Source of the DNA: Chitinophaga sp. GbtcB8
GTDB taxonomy: Bacteria; Bacteroidota; Bacteroidia; Chitinophagales; Chitinophagaceae
Assembly: GCF_019091455.1 (NCBI RefSeq)
Contig: NZ_JAGXJN010000023.1
Span: 47,054 to 111,053, forward strand
Reading direction: 5' to 3'
DNA: 64,000 nucleotides
The stretch's first letter is position 1; each line of letters starts with the position of its first letter. Position numbers and translations under genes: made by a program. Shown here one piece after another: positions 16,203 through 25,286 of the stretch. Below the pieces are notes generated by a model, which made no database searches, was not told the origin of the DNA, and saw only the letters and a program-made list of their open reading frames with translations.

Positions 16203-18968
16203 TTATACAACTACGTTGATCATTCTTCCTTTTACGATCACTACCTTCTTCAAGGGTTTACCTTCCATCCAGCGCTGCACTACTTCATTCGCCAGCACTT
16301 CCTGTTCAATAATAACAGTATCCGCATCCAGCGCAAAACCCATCTCTGTACGGGTTTTACCGTTTACAGCTATGGGATAGGTGAACGCGCTTTCCTTTAC
16401 ATACTGTTCTTCAAACACCGGGTAAGCAGCTTCCAGTATGCCGGAGGTATTGCCCAGCAGCTGCCACAGCTCTGCGCTCACATGCGGCGCATAGGGGCAA
16501 AGTAATACCAGCAAGGGTTCCAGTATGCTGCGTTTATTACACTTCAGGGACGACAGCTCATTTATGCAGATCATGAACTGGCTTACAGCAGTGTTATAAG
16601 AAAAGTTGCTGGTATCCCCATCAATCTTCTGAATGGTTTTGTGCAATATCTTCAGCTCCTCAGGCGTAGCCGGTGCGTCTTTCACGATCAGCCCTTTGTT
16701 CTCATCCACATACAGGCGCCACAGCTTTTTCAAAAAGCGGTGCACCCCTTCAATTCCCTTGGTTTCCCAGGGTTTGGACTGTTCAATGGGCCCCAGGAAC
16801 ATTTCGTACATGCGGTAAGTATCTGCACCGTATTTATCCACCACATCTTTGGGGTTAACGGTGTTGAATAAACGCTTGCTCATTTTTTCCAGCAGGGCGC
16901 CGCAAATGTATTTACCGTCTTCCAGTATAAATTCTGCATCGCGGTAATCCGGTTTCCACTGGCGGAAAGCAGCAGTATCCAGCTCGGTGCCGTCTACAAT
17001 ATTTACATCCACATGCAGCGGGTCTGTTTCATACTGGTCTTTCAGACCATGGGATACAAAGGTGTTGGTGCCGCGTACCCGGTACACCAGGCGGGAGCTG
17101 CCGCCTATCATACCCTGGTTAATGATCTTTTTATAAGGCTCATCAAACCCAATATAACCCAGGTCATACAGGGCTTTTGTCCACATACGGGAGTACAGCA
17201 GGTGGCCTACGGCATGTTCTGCACCGCCTACATAAACATCCACCTGGTTCCAGTAATCTACTGCTTTGCGGTCAGCAAAAGCCGTAGTGTTGTGTGGGTC
17301 GGCATAACGCAGAAAATACCAGCTGCTGCCGGCATAACCGGGCATGGTATTGGTTTCCCGCCGTATGCCGGGGGCCACGTTCACCCAATCGGTTACGTTG
17401 GCCAGCGGGCCTTCGCCATCTTCGCCCTGTTTGTAATGTTCTACATGGGGCAGCTCTACCGGCAGCTCATTTTCTGCTACGGGATAGGCTATACCTTCTT
17501 TATAAACAATCGGGAATGGTTCGCCCCAGTAGCGCTGGCGGCTAAAACCGGCATCCCGCATTTTGTAATTGATCTGCCTTTTGCCAATGCCCATTTCCTC
17601 TATTTTGGCAGCAGCTGCATCCATAGCGGGTTTCATGACCATGCCGTCCAGGAAATCACTGTTTTGCAAAACAGCATCCTTGGTGGGATTGGCTTCCTGC
17701 CCGTTAAAGGCATCGCCAATAATATTGGTGATGTGAATGTTAAAGTGTTTGGCAAACAGGAAATCGCGCTGATCACCGCAGGGCACCGCCATAATAGCGC
17801 CGGTGCCGTAACCGGCCAGCACGTATTCGGAGATCCATACGGGTATGGGCTGCCCGTTAAACGGGTTTAGCGCATACGCGCCGGTAAAGCAGCCGGTAAT
17901 TTGTTTTACCTCTGCCAGGCGTTCCCGCTCAGAGCGGCTTTGCACATAATCCAGGTATTTTTCTACCGCCGCTTTTTGATCCGGTGTGGTAATACGGTTC
18001 ACCAGGTCATGCTCCGGCGCCAGCACCATAAAGTCCACGCCAAAAATGGTATCCGGGCGGGTGGTGTATACGGTAATTTGCTGATCAGTGTCTTTTACAT
18101 CAAAACGGATCTCTGCACCCTGGCTCTTTCCTATCCAGTTCCGCTGCATTTCCCGCAGGGCATCGCTGTAGTCCACCTGCTCCAGGCCTTCCAGCAGGCG
18201 GTTAGCATATTCTGTAATGCGCAGGAACCATTGCCGCATTTTCTTTTTGATAACGGGGTGGCCACCACGCTCACTTACGCCGTTCACTACTTCATCATTA
18301 GCCAGCACGGTACCCAGGGCCGGGCACCAGTTCACCTCTGCAAAGGCCAGGTAAGCCAGGCGGTAGTGCATTAAAATTTCCCGCTGGCGCACTTCATCAA
18401 AACTTTTCCATTCTGCTGCCGTAAAGCGCAGCGTGCGGTCGCCGGGGCATTCATTGGCCGCATTCCCTTCTTTTTCAAAGAGGGCGGTAAGGGTGCTGAT
18501 GCGTTCTGCCTTTTGGGTAGCCCGGTTCAGCCAGCTATCAAACAGCTGCAGAAAGATCCATTGCGTCCATTTATAATAACCCGGGTCGGAGGTACGGAAC
18601 TCCCGGTCCCAGTCAAAACAAAAACCGATATGGTCCAGCTGCTCCCGGAAAGCCTTAATATTCTGCTCGGTGGTAACGGAGGGGTGCTGCCCGGTTTCCA
18701 GCGCATACTGCTCTGCCGGCAGGCCAAAGGCATCGTAGCCCATGGGGTGCAGCACGTTAAATCCTTTTAATCTTTTGTAACGGGCATAAATGTCAGATGC
18801 AATGTAACCCAGCGGGTGCCCAACGTGAAGGCCCGCGCCGGAAGGGTAGGGGAACATATCCAGTACATAACATTTGGGTTTGGAGCTGTCATTACTTACC
18901 TGGTAAGCCTTGGTTTGCTTCCAGTGCTCCTGCCATTTTTTCTCTATATCCCTGTAGTTGTATTCCAT
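16203..18968 (-). CDS. leuS: leucyl-tRNA synthetase
   Basis: Class I aminoacyl-tRNA synthetase, 921 residues, charges tRNA-Leu. The HIGH motif reads HVGH (in SGAGLHVGHPLGY, about 41-53), KMSKS reads KMSKR, and the CP1 editing domain with TTRPDTIFG is present. Starts MEYNYRDIEKKWQEHW, the standard opening. Single gene, convergent to the radical SAM operon and divergent from ftsX. Confidence 0.97.
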   Translation of the reverse strand: MEYNYRDIEKKWQEHWKQTKAYQVSNDSSKPKCYVLDMFPYPSGAGLHVGHPLGYIASDIYARYKRLKGFNVLHPMGYDAFGLPAEQYALETGQHPSVTTEQNIKAFREQLDHIGFCFDWDREFRTSDPGYYKWTQWIFLQLFDSWLNRATQKAERISTLTALFEKEGNAANECPGDRTLRFTAAEWKSFDEVRQREILMHYRLAYLAFAEVNWCPALGTVLANDEVVNGVSERGGHPVIKKKMRQWFLRITEYANRLLEGLEQVDYSDALREMQRNWIGKSQGAEIRFDVKDTDQQITVYTTRPDTIFGVDFMVLAPEHDLVNRITTPDQKAAVEKYLDYVQSRSERERLAEVKQITGCFTGAYALNPFNGQPIPVWISEYVLAGYGTGAIMAVPCGDQRDFLFAKHFNIHITNIIGDAFNGQEANPTKDAVLQNSDFLDGMVMKPAMDAAAAKIEEMGIGKRQINYKMRDAGFSRQRYWGEPFPIVYKEGIAYPVAENELPVELPHVEHYKQGEDGEGPLANVTDWVNVAPGIRRETNTMPGYAGSSWYFLRYADPHNTTAFADRKAVDYWNQVDVYVGGAEHAVGHLLYSRMWTKALYDLGYIGFDEPYKKIINQGMIGGSSRLVYRVRGTNTFVSHGLKDQYETDPLHVDVNIVDGTELDTAAFRQWKPDYRDAEFILEDGKYICGALLEKMSKRLFNTVNPKDVVDKYGADTYRMYEMFLGPIEQSKPWETKGIEGVHRFLKKLWRLYVDENKGLIVKDAPATPEELKILHKTIQKIDGDTSNFSYNTAVSQFMICINELSSLKCNKRSILEPLLVLLCPYAPHVSAELWQLLGNTSGILEAAYPVFEEQYVKESAFTYPIAVNGKTRTEMGFALDADTVIIEQEVLANEVVQRWMEGKPLKKVVIVKGRMINVVV

Positions 18969-19110
18969 ATAAAAAAGCTATATAACAATAAAAGCGTATA
19001 ACCAATGTGTTACTGCAAAATTGTTACATTGTTAAAATTGTCTTTTAGGATTGGCAAAATTAAACATAAGTCCCAATTTTTATTATTTTCGCCGATAAAC
19101 TCTAGGTTTA

Positions 19111-19983
19111 ATGGCGCAACCGGGAAAATCATCAGCAAAGAGATCCAAACCTTCCTACTTATACTCCATTATTGGAGTAGCCCTGGTATTGTTCCTGCTG
19201 GGAACGTTGGGTCTGATCATTATCCACGCCAACCGGCTGAGTGCCTACTTCAAGGAAAGCATTGAGATCCAGGTGATCTTACGGGATAATGTCCGGGAAG
19301 ACCAGGCCCAGGCCCTGCGCGATTCCATTGCTGCCCGGCCTTACGTGAAATCCATTGAGTATGTGTCAAAGGATATGGCGGCCACCCGGTTCAAAAAAGA
19401 GTTTGGTGAAGATTTCATTAACCTGCTGCAATATAACCCTTTGTATGCGAGCATTAATATTAAGGCTAATGCCCGCTATGTAAATGCAGACAGTTTGCGG
19501 ATCATAGAAAAAAATCTTACCCAGCAGAGTGTTGTACGGGAAATATCTTACCAGCGCTTACTGGTAGACCGGTTGAACGAGAACGTGCGTAAAATAGGCA
19601 TTGTGGTGCTGGCTATCAGCGCTTTACTGGCCCTGGTGGTGATCGTACTGATCGATAATACCATCCGCCTGGCCATGTTCAGCAACCGTTTCCTGATCAA
19701 AACCATGCAAATGGTAGGCGCCACCCGCGGTTTTATTGCCAAACCTTTTGATATACGCAGCATCATCAATGGCGCATTAAGCGCCATATTGGCCATTATA
19801 GCCTTAATAGGGCTGCTGTATTTTGCTGACCAGTGGTTGCCGGAGCTCAGTGGCCTGCGGGATTATTTCATGATCGCAGTATTGTTCCTGGGAATGATCC
19901 TGATCGGTATCTGTATCTCTTTGGTAAGTACGCACCGTTCTGTGATGAAGTATTTGCGCTTAAAGCTGGATGACCTGTACTAA
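19111..19983 (+). CDS. ftsX: cell division protein FtsX (ABC permease)
   Basis: 290 residues, four membrane segments: one at about 20-43, then a large periplasmic loop (about 48-165), then three helices between about 170 and 285. With FtsE it controls peptidoglycan hydrolase activity at the septum. The loop carries IQVILRDNVREDQAQAL, typical of FtsX. FtsE is not adjacent. The following DUF3098 and uppP genes are close and same-strand, giving an envelope-biogenesis operon. Confidence 0.93.
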   Translation: MAQPGKSSAKRSKPSYLYSIIGVALVLFLLGTLGLIIIHANRLSAYFKESIEIQVILRDNVREDQAQALRDSIAARPYVKSIEYVSKDMAATRFKKEFGEDFINLLQYNPLYASINIKANARYVNADSLRIIEKNLTQQSVVREISYQRLLVDRLNENVRKIGIVVLAISALLALVVIVLIDNTIRLAMFSNRFLIKTMQMVGATRGFIAKPFDIRSIINGALSAILAIIALIGLLYFADQWLPELSGLRDYFMIAVLFLGMILIGICISLVSTHRSVMKYLRLKLDDLY

Positions 19984-20034
19984 CAGCTAACAGCAAAAAA
20001 ATTTATAATCAGATAATTCTAATTTACACGCTAT

Positions 20035-20304
20035 ATGGCTAAAGAAATTAAAACGGCGCCGGCAGAAAAAGTAATTATTGAAAGCCGCCCGTTGTTTGCC
20101 AAAGACAATTTTAAGATCATGATTGCCGGCCTGGCCGTGATTGTTATAGGCTTTTTGCTGATGATGGGAGGCGCCAGCGGCGATCCCAACACCTTTAAAC
20201 CGGAGGAAGTATACAGCTTTCGCAGAATAACCCTGGCGCCTATTGTAATTGTACTGGGCCTGCTGGTAGAAGTATATGCTATTATGCGCAAACCCAAAGC
20301 CTGA
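20035..20304 (+). CDS. DUF3098 family membrane protein
   Basis: 89 residues with two membrane helices (about 28-45 and 66-82) joined by a short loop rich in Gly/Ala/Ser and Phe-Arg (FRRITLAPI). In Bacteroidota this small protein is regularly placed between ftsX and uppP, as here. Function unknown. Confidence 0.85.
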   Translation: MAKEIKTAPAEKVIIESRPLFAKDNFKIMIAGLAVIVIGFLLMMGGASGDPNTFKPEEVYSFRRITLAPIVIVLGLLVEVYAIMRKPKA

Positions 20305-20328
20305 TTGTAGACCCACCAGCCATCGAGA

Positions 20329-21129
20329 ATGACACCATTTGAAGCTATTATAATAGCCATCGTAGAGGGATTAACGGAATTTTTACCGGTTTCCTCCACC
20401 GGCCATATGATCATTACCAGCGCATTGCTGGGTATTAACAAAGACGAATTTACCAAGCTGTTTGAGGTATGCATTCAACTGGGCGCTATATTGGCCGTAG
20501 TGGTGCTGTACTGGAAAAAGTTCCTGGTGTTTGACAAGAACCGCCTGAACTTTTATGTGAAGCTGATCATAGCCGTAATACCGGCCCTGATCATAGGTTA
20601 CCTGTTCAGCGATAAAATAGACGCTCTGCTGGAAAGCCCGCTGGTAGTAGGTATTACCCTGCTGCTGGGTGGTGTGGTGTTATTATTTGTAGATAACTGG
20701 TTCCTGCATCCGGAGATAGATTCTGACGACAAGATGAATATTTTTAAGGCCCTACGTATTGGTTTCTGGCAATGTATAGCTATGATACCGGGCGTAAGCC
20801 GCAGCGCAGCCACCATTATTGGCGGTATGCAGCAAAAGCTTACCCGTAATGTGGCCGCTGAATTTTCATTCTTTTTAGCAGTGCCCACTATGGCGGCTGC
20901 TACCGGTTATAAGCTGCTAAAAGGCCGGGAGCTGATCATAGGACACCCCGAAAACTTGAAGCTGCTGCTGATAGGCAACGTAGTAGCGTTTGTGGTAGCC
21001 ATGCTGGCTATTAAATTCTTTATTGATTCCCTGAAGAAATACGGGTTTAAAATGTGGGGTTATTACCGCATCCTGGTAGGTATTGCCATCCTGATAGCCA
21101 TTGCAATGGGGTATAAGCTAACGGTGTAA
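20329..21129 (+). CDS. uppP: undecaprenyl-diphosphatase UppP (BacA)
   Basis: 266 residues, polytopic membrane phosphatase that recycles undecaprenyl pyrophosphate to the monophosphate for peptidoglycan and polysaccharide synthesis. Signature motifs: EGLTEFLPVSSTGHMII at the N-terminus (catalytic Glu and Ser-rich turn) and PGVSRSAATIIGG at about 163-175 (catalytic Arg). Third gene of the ftsX unit, with a strong terminator after it. Confidence 0.96.
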   Translation: MTPFEAIIIAIVEGLTEFLPVSSTGHMIITSALLGINKDEFTKLFEVCIQLGAILAVVVLYWKKFLVFDKNRLNFYVKLIIAVIPALIIGYLFSDKIDALLESPLVVGITLLLGGVVLLFVDNWFLHPEIDSDDKMNIFKALRIGFWQCIAMIPGVSRSAATIIGGMQQKLTRNVAAEFSFFLAVPTMAAATGYKLLKGRELIIGHPENLKLLLIGNVVAFVVAMLAIKFFIDSLKKYGFKMWGYYRILVGIAILIAIAMGYKLTV

Positions 21130-21160
21130 TGTGCAGATGTGTGCACTACTCAGATAAATA

Positions 21161-21194
21161 AAAAGTCCGGATCATTGATCCGGACTTTTTTTAT
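21161..21194. terminator. bidirectional terminator between uppP and alanine dehydrogenase
   Basis: Perfect 14-bp stem AAAAGTCCGGATCA / TGATCCGGACTTTT with a minimal loop, flanked by A and T tracts; serves convergent genes. Confidence 0.92.
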
Positions 21195-21207
21195 TGGCAC
21201 ATTGGTA

Positions 21208-22425
21208 TTATCCTTTCACGGCCAGCAGCAGCTCCAGGTCCGTATATTTTAATTTGAATTTCTCGCTCAGGTGGTAGTTGGTAAGCGCGCCTTTGTACAG
21301 GTAAATACCATTGCGCACGCCCCGCTTTATCCATACCAGGTTCTCAAAACCGCCATCGTCTGCGGCTTCCAGGAGTAAGGGCATCAGCACATTACTGATG
21401 GCTTCTGAGGCAGTGCGGGCAAACCCGGAGGGGATGTTGGGCACGCAGTAATGGATCACATCATACTTCTTAAACACCGGGTTTTCATGGCTGGTGATCT
21501 CGGAAGTTTCAAAACAGCCGCCACGGTCTATGCTTACATCCACGATCACAGAACCGGCTTTCATATTACTTACCATTGCCTCTGAAACCACTATAGGGGT
21601 ACGGCCGCTCTGGGAAGAGAGGGCGCCCACAGCTACATCTGCATTACGCAGCTGCTCTGCCAGCACTTTGGGTTGTACCACAGAGGTAAATACCCGGACG
21701 CCTATGTTATTCTGCAGGCGTTTCAGCTTATAGATATTATTGTCAAATACTTTTACGGAGGAGCCCAGCGCCAGTGCGGTACGGGCGGCAAATTCGCCTA
21801 CAATGCCGGCGCCAATGATCACTACTTTGGTAGGGGGAATGCCGGTAACGCCGCCCAGCAAAATACCTTTGCCCTTATTGCCGTTGCTGAGGTACTGGCC
21901 GGCTATAAGCATTACTGCGCCCCCAGCTATTTCACTCATGGCCCGTACAATAGGGTAGGTGCCTGCATCGTCTTTCAGGTTCTCAAAAGAAAGCAGGGTA
22001 ATGCGTTTCTCCATCATCTTCTCTACCTGCGGGGCTTTGAGGGCAGCCAGGTGTATGGGCGATATTACGATCTGGTGCGGGTGCAGCAGTTCAATTTCTT
22101 CATCGTTCAGCGGGGCGGATTTTACAATGATCTCCGCCTTATATACTTCTTTTTTATCGTACACAATTTCAGCGCCTGCTTCTGAGTAATCGGTATCGTA
22201 GTAGTGCGATCCGTCGCCGGCTTTGTGTTCCACCACTATATGGTGCCCGTTGCTGGCCAGGATGCTTACTGCATCCGGCGTTAAGGCAATCCGGTTTTCC
22301 TGGAAAGAGGTTTCTTTGGGAATACCAATGAATAAACGGGAATTTTTCTGCGGGATATCCAGCGTTTCCTCCATTGGTGAATAAGTAAAGCCAGCACTCA
22401 CAACAGGTTTTTGCCTTTGCTCCAT
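21208..22425 (-). CDS. ald: alanine dehydrogenase
   Basis: 405 residues; NAD-dependent oxidative deamination of L-alanine to pyruvate. Motifs: GIPKETSFQENRIALTP, EHKAGDG, Rossmann VVIIGAGIVGEFAAR (about 205-219), and PNIPSGFARTASEAISN in the substrate domain. A 25-residue N-terminal extension (MEQRQKPVVSAGFTYSP) precedes the conserved start and is common in Bacteroidota members. The related PntA-type transhydrogenase is less likely because of the length and the C-terminal motifs. Confidence 0.88.
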   Translation of the reverse strand: MEQRQKPVVSAGFTYSPMEETLDIPQKNSRLFIGIPKETSFQENRIALTPDAVSILASNGHHIVVEHKAGDGSHYYDTDYSEAGAEIVYDKKEVYKAEIIVKSAPLNDEEIELLHPHQIVISPIHLAALKAPQVEKMMEKRITLLSFENLKDDAGTYPIVRAMSEIAGGAVMLIAGQYLSNGNKGKGILLGGVTGIPPTKVVIIGAGIVGEFAARTALALGSSVKVFDNNIYKLKRLQNNIGVRVFTSVVQPKVLAEQLRNADVAVGALSSQSGRTPIVVSEAMVSNMKAGSVIVDVSIDRGGCFETSEITSHENPVFKKYDVIHYCVPNIPSGFARTASEAISNVLMPLLLEAADDGGFENLVWIKRGVRNGIYLYKGALTNYHLSEKFKLKYTDLELLLAVKG

Positions 22426-22500
22426 ATTCGTGTCAAAATTGTTCGGTGAAATTACGAGATTTCAAAGATAAGCTATTTAAAGATTGCCCTTTCATTAGTG

Positions 22501-22944
22501 TTATTGCGCTTTTAATAACACGGAAAGGCGGCGGCGCTGATCAGGCAATACTTCCAGCTGCAGGTGCACGCTATCCGGCGGCAGCAGGCGGGTTACAATG
22601 CCGGGCCATTCTACAAAACACACGGCATCCGGCTGGTACAGCGTATCTTCTATGCCGGCGGCAATGGCTTCATCTTCATCCCGCAGGCGGTATAGGTCCA
22701 GGTGGTAAATGGTAAACGCCTGGTTTTGCCCGTTATGATATTCATACTGGTTAATGATGGCAAAGGTAGGACTGGCCGTAGCATCCTCCACGCCTTTGGC
22801 GGCGCAGAGCGCTTTAATAAAAGTGGTTTTGCCGGCGCCCATTTGCCCATTCAGGGTAAATACCCGCGGGCTGCTAAAATGCGCCCAAAAATCCCGGGCA
22901 GTATCCGGTAGCTGGGCTTCAGTGAAGATCCATTCCATAATCAA
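22501..22944 (-). CDS. tsaE: tRNA threonylcarbamoyladenosine biosynthesis ATPase TsaE
   Basis: 147 residues; ATPase that supports the TsaBD complex in making t6A37 on ANN-decoding tRNAs. Walker A is GQMGAGKTTF, followed by SPTFAIINQYEY and IYHLDLYRL, and AVCFVEWPG, the family signature. Transcribed away from the copper ATPase gene across a repeat-filled gap, and 75 bp upstream of the alanine dehydrogenase gene on the same strand. Confidence 0.95.
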   Translation of the reverse strand: MIMEWIFTEAQLPDTARDFWAHFSSPRVFTLNGQMGAGKTTFIKALCAAKGVEDATASPTFAIINQYEYHNGQNQAFTIYHLDLYRLRDEDEAIAAGIEDTLYQPDAVCFVEWPGIVTRLLPPDSVHLQLEVLPDQRRRLSVLLKAQ

Positions 22945-22954
22945 AATTAGTTTT

Positions 22955-23048
22955 AAATGTGCTAATATGCCAATATGCTAATGTGCCGGTATTTGTTGAG
23001 GATCGCATTTTACCATACTCACCAGCACATTAGCATATTAGCACATTA
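22955..23048. repeat. inverted repeat of GCTAATATGC/ATGTGC words upstream of copA
   Basis: Left part (22955-22990) and right part (about 23028-23050) are inverted copies sharing GCTAATATG and CTAATGTGC; the left arm carries an extra 8-bp unit CCAATATG. It fills the divergent gap between tsaE and the copper ATPase. The same words form a perfect 20-bp hairpin at 40931-40994. Confidence 0.65.
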
Positions 23049-23150
23049 CGCACATTGCTTTTGCATTTCCGTTGCATTAATATTTTACCACCAAACCACC
23101 ACAGTTTCTAATTTTGTTGAGAGCGGTTTATTGACCATTAACAGAACAAC

Positions 23151-25253
23151 ATGGAAACGATCAGTTGCAAGGTAAAAGGGATGAATTGTACCAGTTGTGC
23201 GCTAACGGTATCCAAATACCTTGAAAATAAAGGCATGCAGGACGTGCAGGTGAGCTTTGCCACCGAAGATGTGAGCTTTAATATGCCGGGCCAGGACGAT
23301 CCCAAAATAGTGCTGAAAGGCATTAATGACCTGGGTTACCAGGTAGTGATGCCCAATGAGCAGGCCCCTGAGAACGCTTTTTTTAAAACACTCCGGTTCA
23401 AATTCTTTACCTGCCTGGTATTCACCGCCCCTTTATTATTACACATGTGGGTAAGCTGGGCCTGGCTGCATAACCCTTGGGTGCAGCTGGTATTGGCTAC
23501 CCCCGTATATCTCGTAGGCATGTGGCATTTTGGCCGCAGCGCCTGGCGCTCCCTTACCAATGGCATGGCTAATATGGATGTGCTGATAACCCTGGGCGCT
23601 ACTGCTGCTTATGGTTACAGCCTGGCCGGTACCCTGCAGCACCTGGGGCCGGATTATATGTTCTATGAAACAGCTGCTGCCATTATTACCCTGGTATTCC
23701 TGGGTAATTTGCTGGAAGAAAGATCTGTAAAGCAAACCACCACCGCGATTACCGCCCTTGCAAAAATGCAGGTAACTATGGCCCGCCTGATAGATGATAG
23801 TCACGGGCATGAACATATCCGCGAAGTAGATAACCAAACCCTGCGCCCCGGCGACCGGGTGCTGGTGAACAGCGGTGATAAGATACCCATGGATGGCACC
23901 ATTTACTGGGGCGGCGGCACCATCAATGAATCCATGATCACCGGGGAAAGCACACCGGTAAACCGTAATGAAAAAGAAAAGGTGATTGGCGGCACCATCC
24001 TGGAAGATGGTACGCTGAAAATGTTTGTAACTGCCACCGGTAAGGATACAGTACTTTCCTATATTATAGAGCTGGTAAAACAGGCGCAGGGTACCAAGCC
24101 GCCCATGCAACGGCTGGCAGACCGTATCAGCGCCATCTTTGTGCCGCTGGTATTAGGTATTGCGCTGTTCACTTTCCTGGGCTGGTGGCTGATAGGCCAT
24201 ACCACTGTTGTAAATGCCATGATGCGGAGTATAGCCGTGCTGGTAATAGCCTGTCCCTGCGCTATGGGCCTGGCTACGCCCGCTGCAGTAATGGTAGGCC
24301 TGGGCCGCGCTGCCAAAAATGGCATACTCATTAAAGGCGCCCAAACGCTGGAAGCCTTTCGCAGCATACGTTACGTGGTATTTGATAAAACCGGCACCCT
24401 TACTACCGGCAAGCTGCAGCTAAGCAGCTACCGCTTTTTTGATATGGGGGAAGATGATTTTAAGAAAATAGTATACAGCCTGGAAAAGTATTCCTCCCAT
24501 CCCATTGCCCGCTCTGTTACCGCACAGTGGAAAGGCCTGGGCGAAGTGCAATTGCAGCAGGTGCGCGAGTATAAAGGCCGCGGCATGCAGGCGCAGGATA
24601 AGGAAGGTAACCAGTGGCAGCTGGGCTCTTTTATTATGGCGCAGCAAGTCACACAGGACGACAGTCATAACATTTACCTGCTCCGCAACGGGCAGCTGGC
24701 CGGCTGGATCGATTTTACAGATGAATTAAGACCCGATGCCGCCCGTGCCGTACAGGCGCTTAAACAAGCAGGTTTACAACCCGTGCTGCTAAGCGGCGAT
24801 ACCACCCGCAAATGCCAGGAGCTGGCGCAGCAGGTGGGTATTGAAGAAGTGTATGCAGAACAAACCCCGGAACAAAAACTGCAAAAAATAGATGCCTTTA
24901 TGCAAACCGCGCCTGTAGCCATGGTGGGCGATGGTATTAATGATGCGCCGGCACTGGCCCGCGCTACCATTGGTATTTCCCTGAGCGATGCTACGCATGT
25001 GGCTATGCAAAGCGCTAACGTGGTGCTGCTGAATGACAGCCTGGCTGCTTTACCGCTGGCACTGGGCCTGGGCCGGCATACTTATCTTACCATTATGCAA
25101 AACCTTTTCTGGTCCTTTGCCTATAACATAGTGGCCATACCGGTAGCGGCTTTAGGCGTCCTGAACCCTATTGTAGGCGCAGGGGTAATGGCGGTATCGG
25201 ACATCGTGCTGGCGGTAAATTCAGTAAGGTTGCGGTATAAGCGGGTCATGTAA
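23151..25253 (+). CDS. copA: heavy-metal translocating P1B-type ATPase (copper exporter CopA-like)
   Basis: 700 residues, inner membrane. One N-terminal HMA domain with the GMNCTSCA metal motif (about 10-17), eight membrane helices, the transport-site motif C368-P-C370 (IACPCAMG), the phosphorylation site Asp412 in DKTGTLTTG and the hinge GDGINDAPA. The CPC motif and following helices match copper/silver exporters. No copper-responsive regulator or chaperone gene lies nearby. Confidence 0.92.
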   Translation: METISCKVKGMNCTSCALTVSKYLENKGMQDVQVSFATEDVSFNMPGQDDPKIVLKGINDLGYQVVMPNEQAPENAFFKTLRFKFFTCLVFTAPLLLHMWVSWAWLHNPWVQLVLATPVYLVGMWHFGRSAWRSLTNGMANMDVLITLGATAAYGYSLAGTLQHLGPDYMFYETAAAIITLVFLGNLLEERSVKQTTTAITALAKMQVTMARLIDDSHGHEHIREVDNQTLRPGDRVLVNSGDKIPMDGTIYWGGGTINESMITGESTPVNRNEKEKVIGGTILEDGTLKMFVTATGKDTVLSYIIELVKQAQGTKPPMQRLADRISAIFVPLVLGIALFTFLGWWLIGHTTVVNAMMRSIAVLVIACPCAMGLATPAAVMVGLGRAAKNGILIKGAQTLEAFRSIRYVVFDKTGTLTTGKLQLSSYRFFDMGEDDFKKIVYSLEKYSSHPIARSVTAQWKGLGEVQLQQVREYKGRGMQAQDKEGNQWQLGSFIMAQQVTQDDSHNIYLLRNGQLAGWIDFTDELRPDAARAVQALKQAGLQPVLLSGDTTRKCQELAQQVGIEEVYAEQTPEQKLQKIDAFMQTAPVAMVGDGINDAPALARATIGISLSDATHVAMQSANVVLLNDSLAALPLALGLGRHTYLTIMQNLFWSFAYNIVAIPVAALGVLNPIVGAGVMAVSDIVLAVNSVRLRYKRVM

Positions 25254-25286
25254 GGTATTCCCCCTTTTTTCTCTTTCTTTGCAACC

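Noticed and set aside
22955..23048. CRISPR array from the repeated short words
   Set aside because: No regular repeat-spacer period; the words form inverted arms, and no cas genes are present.
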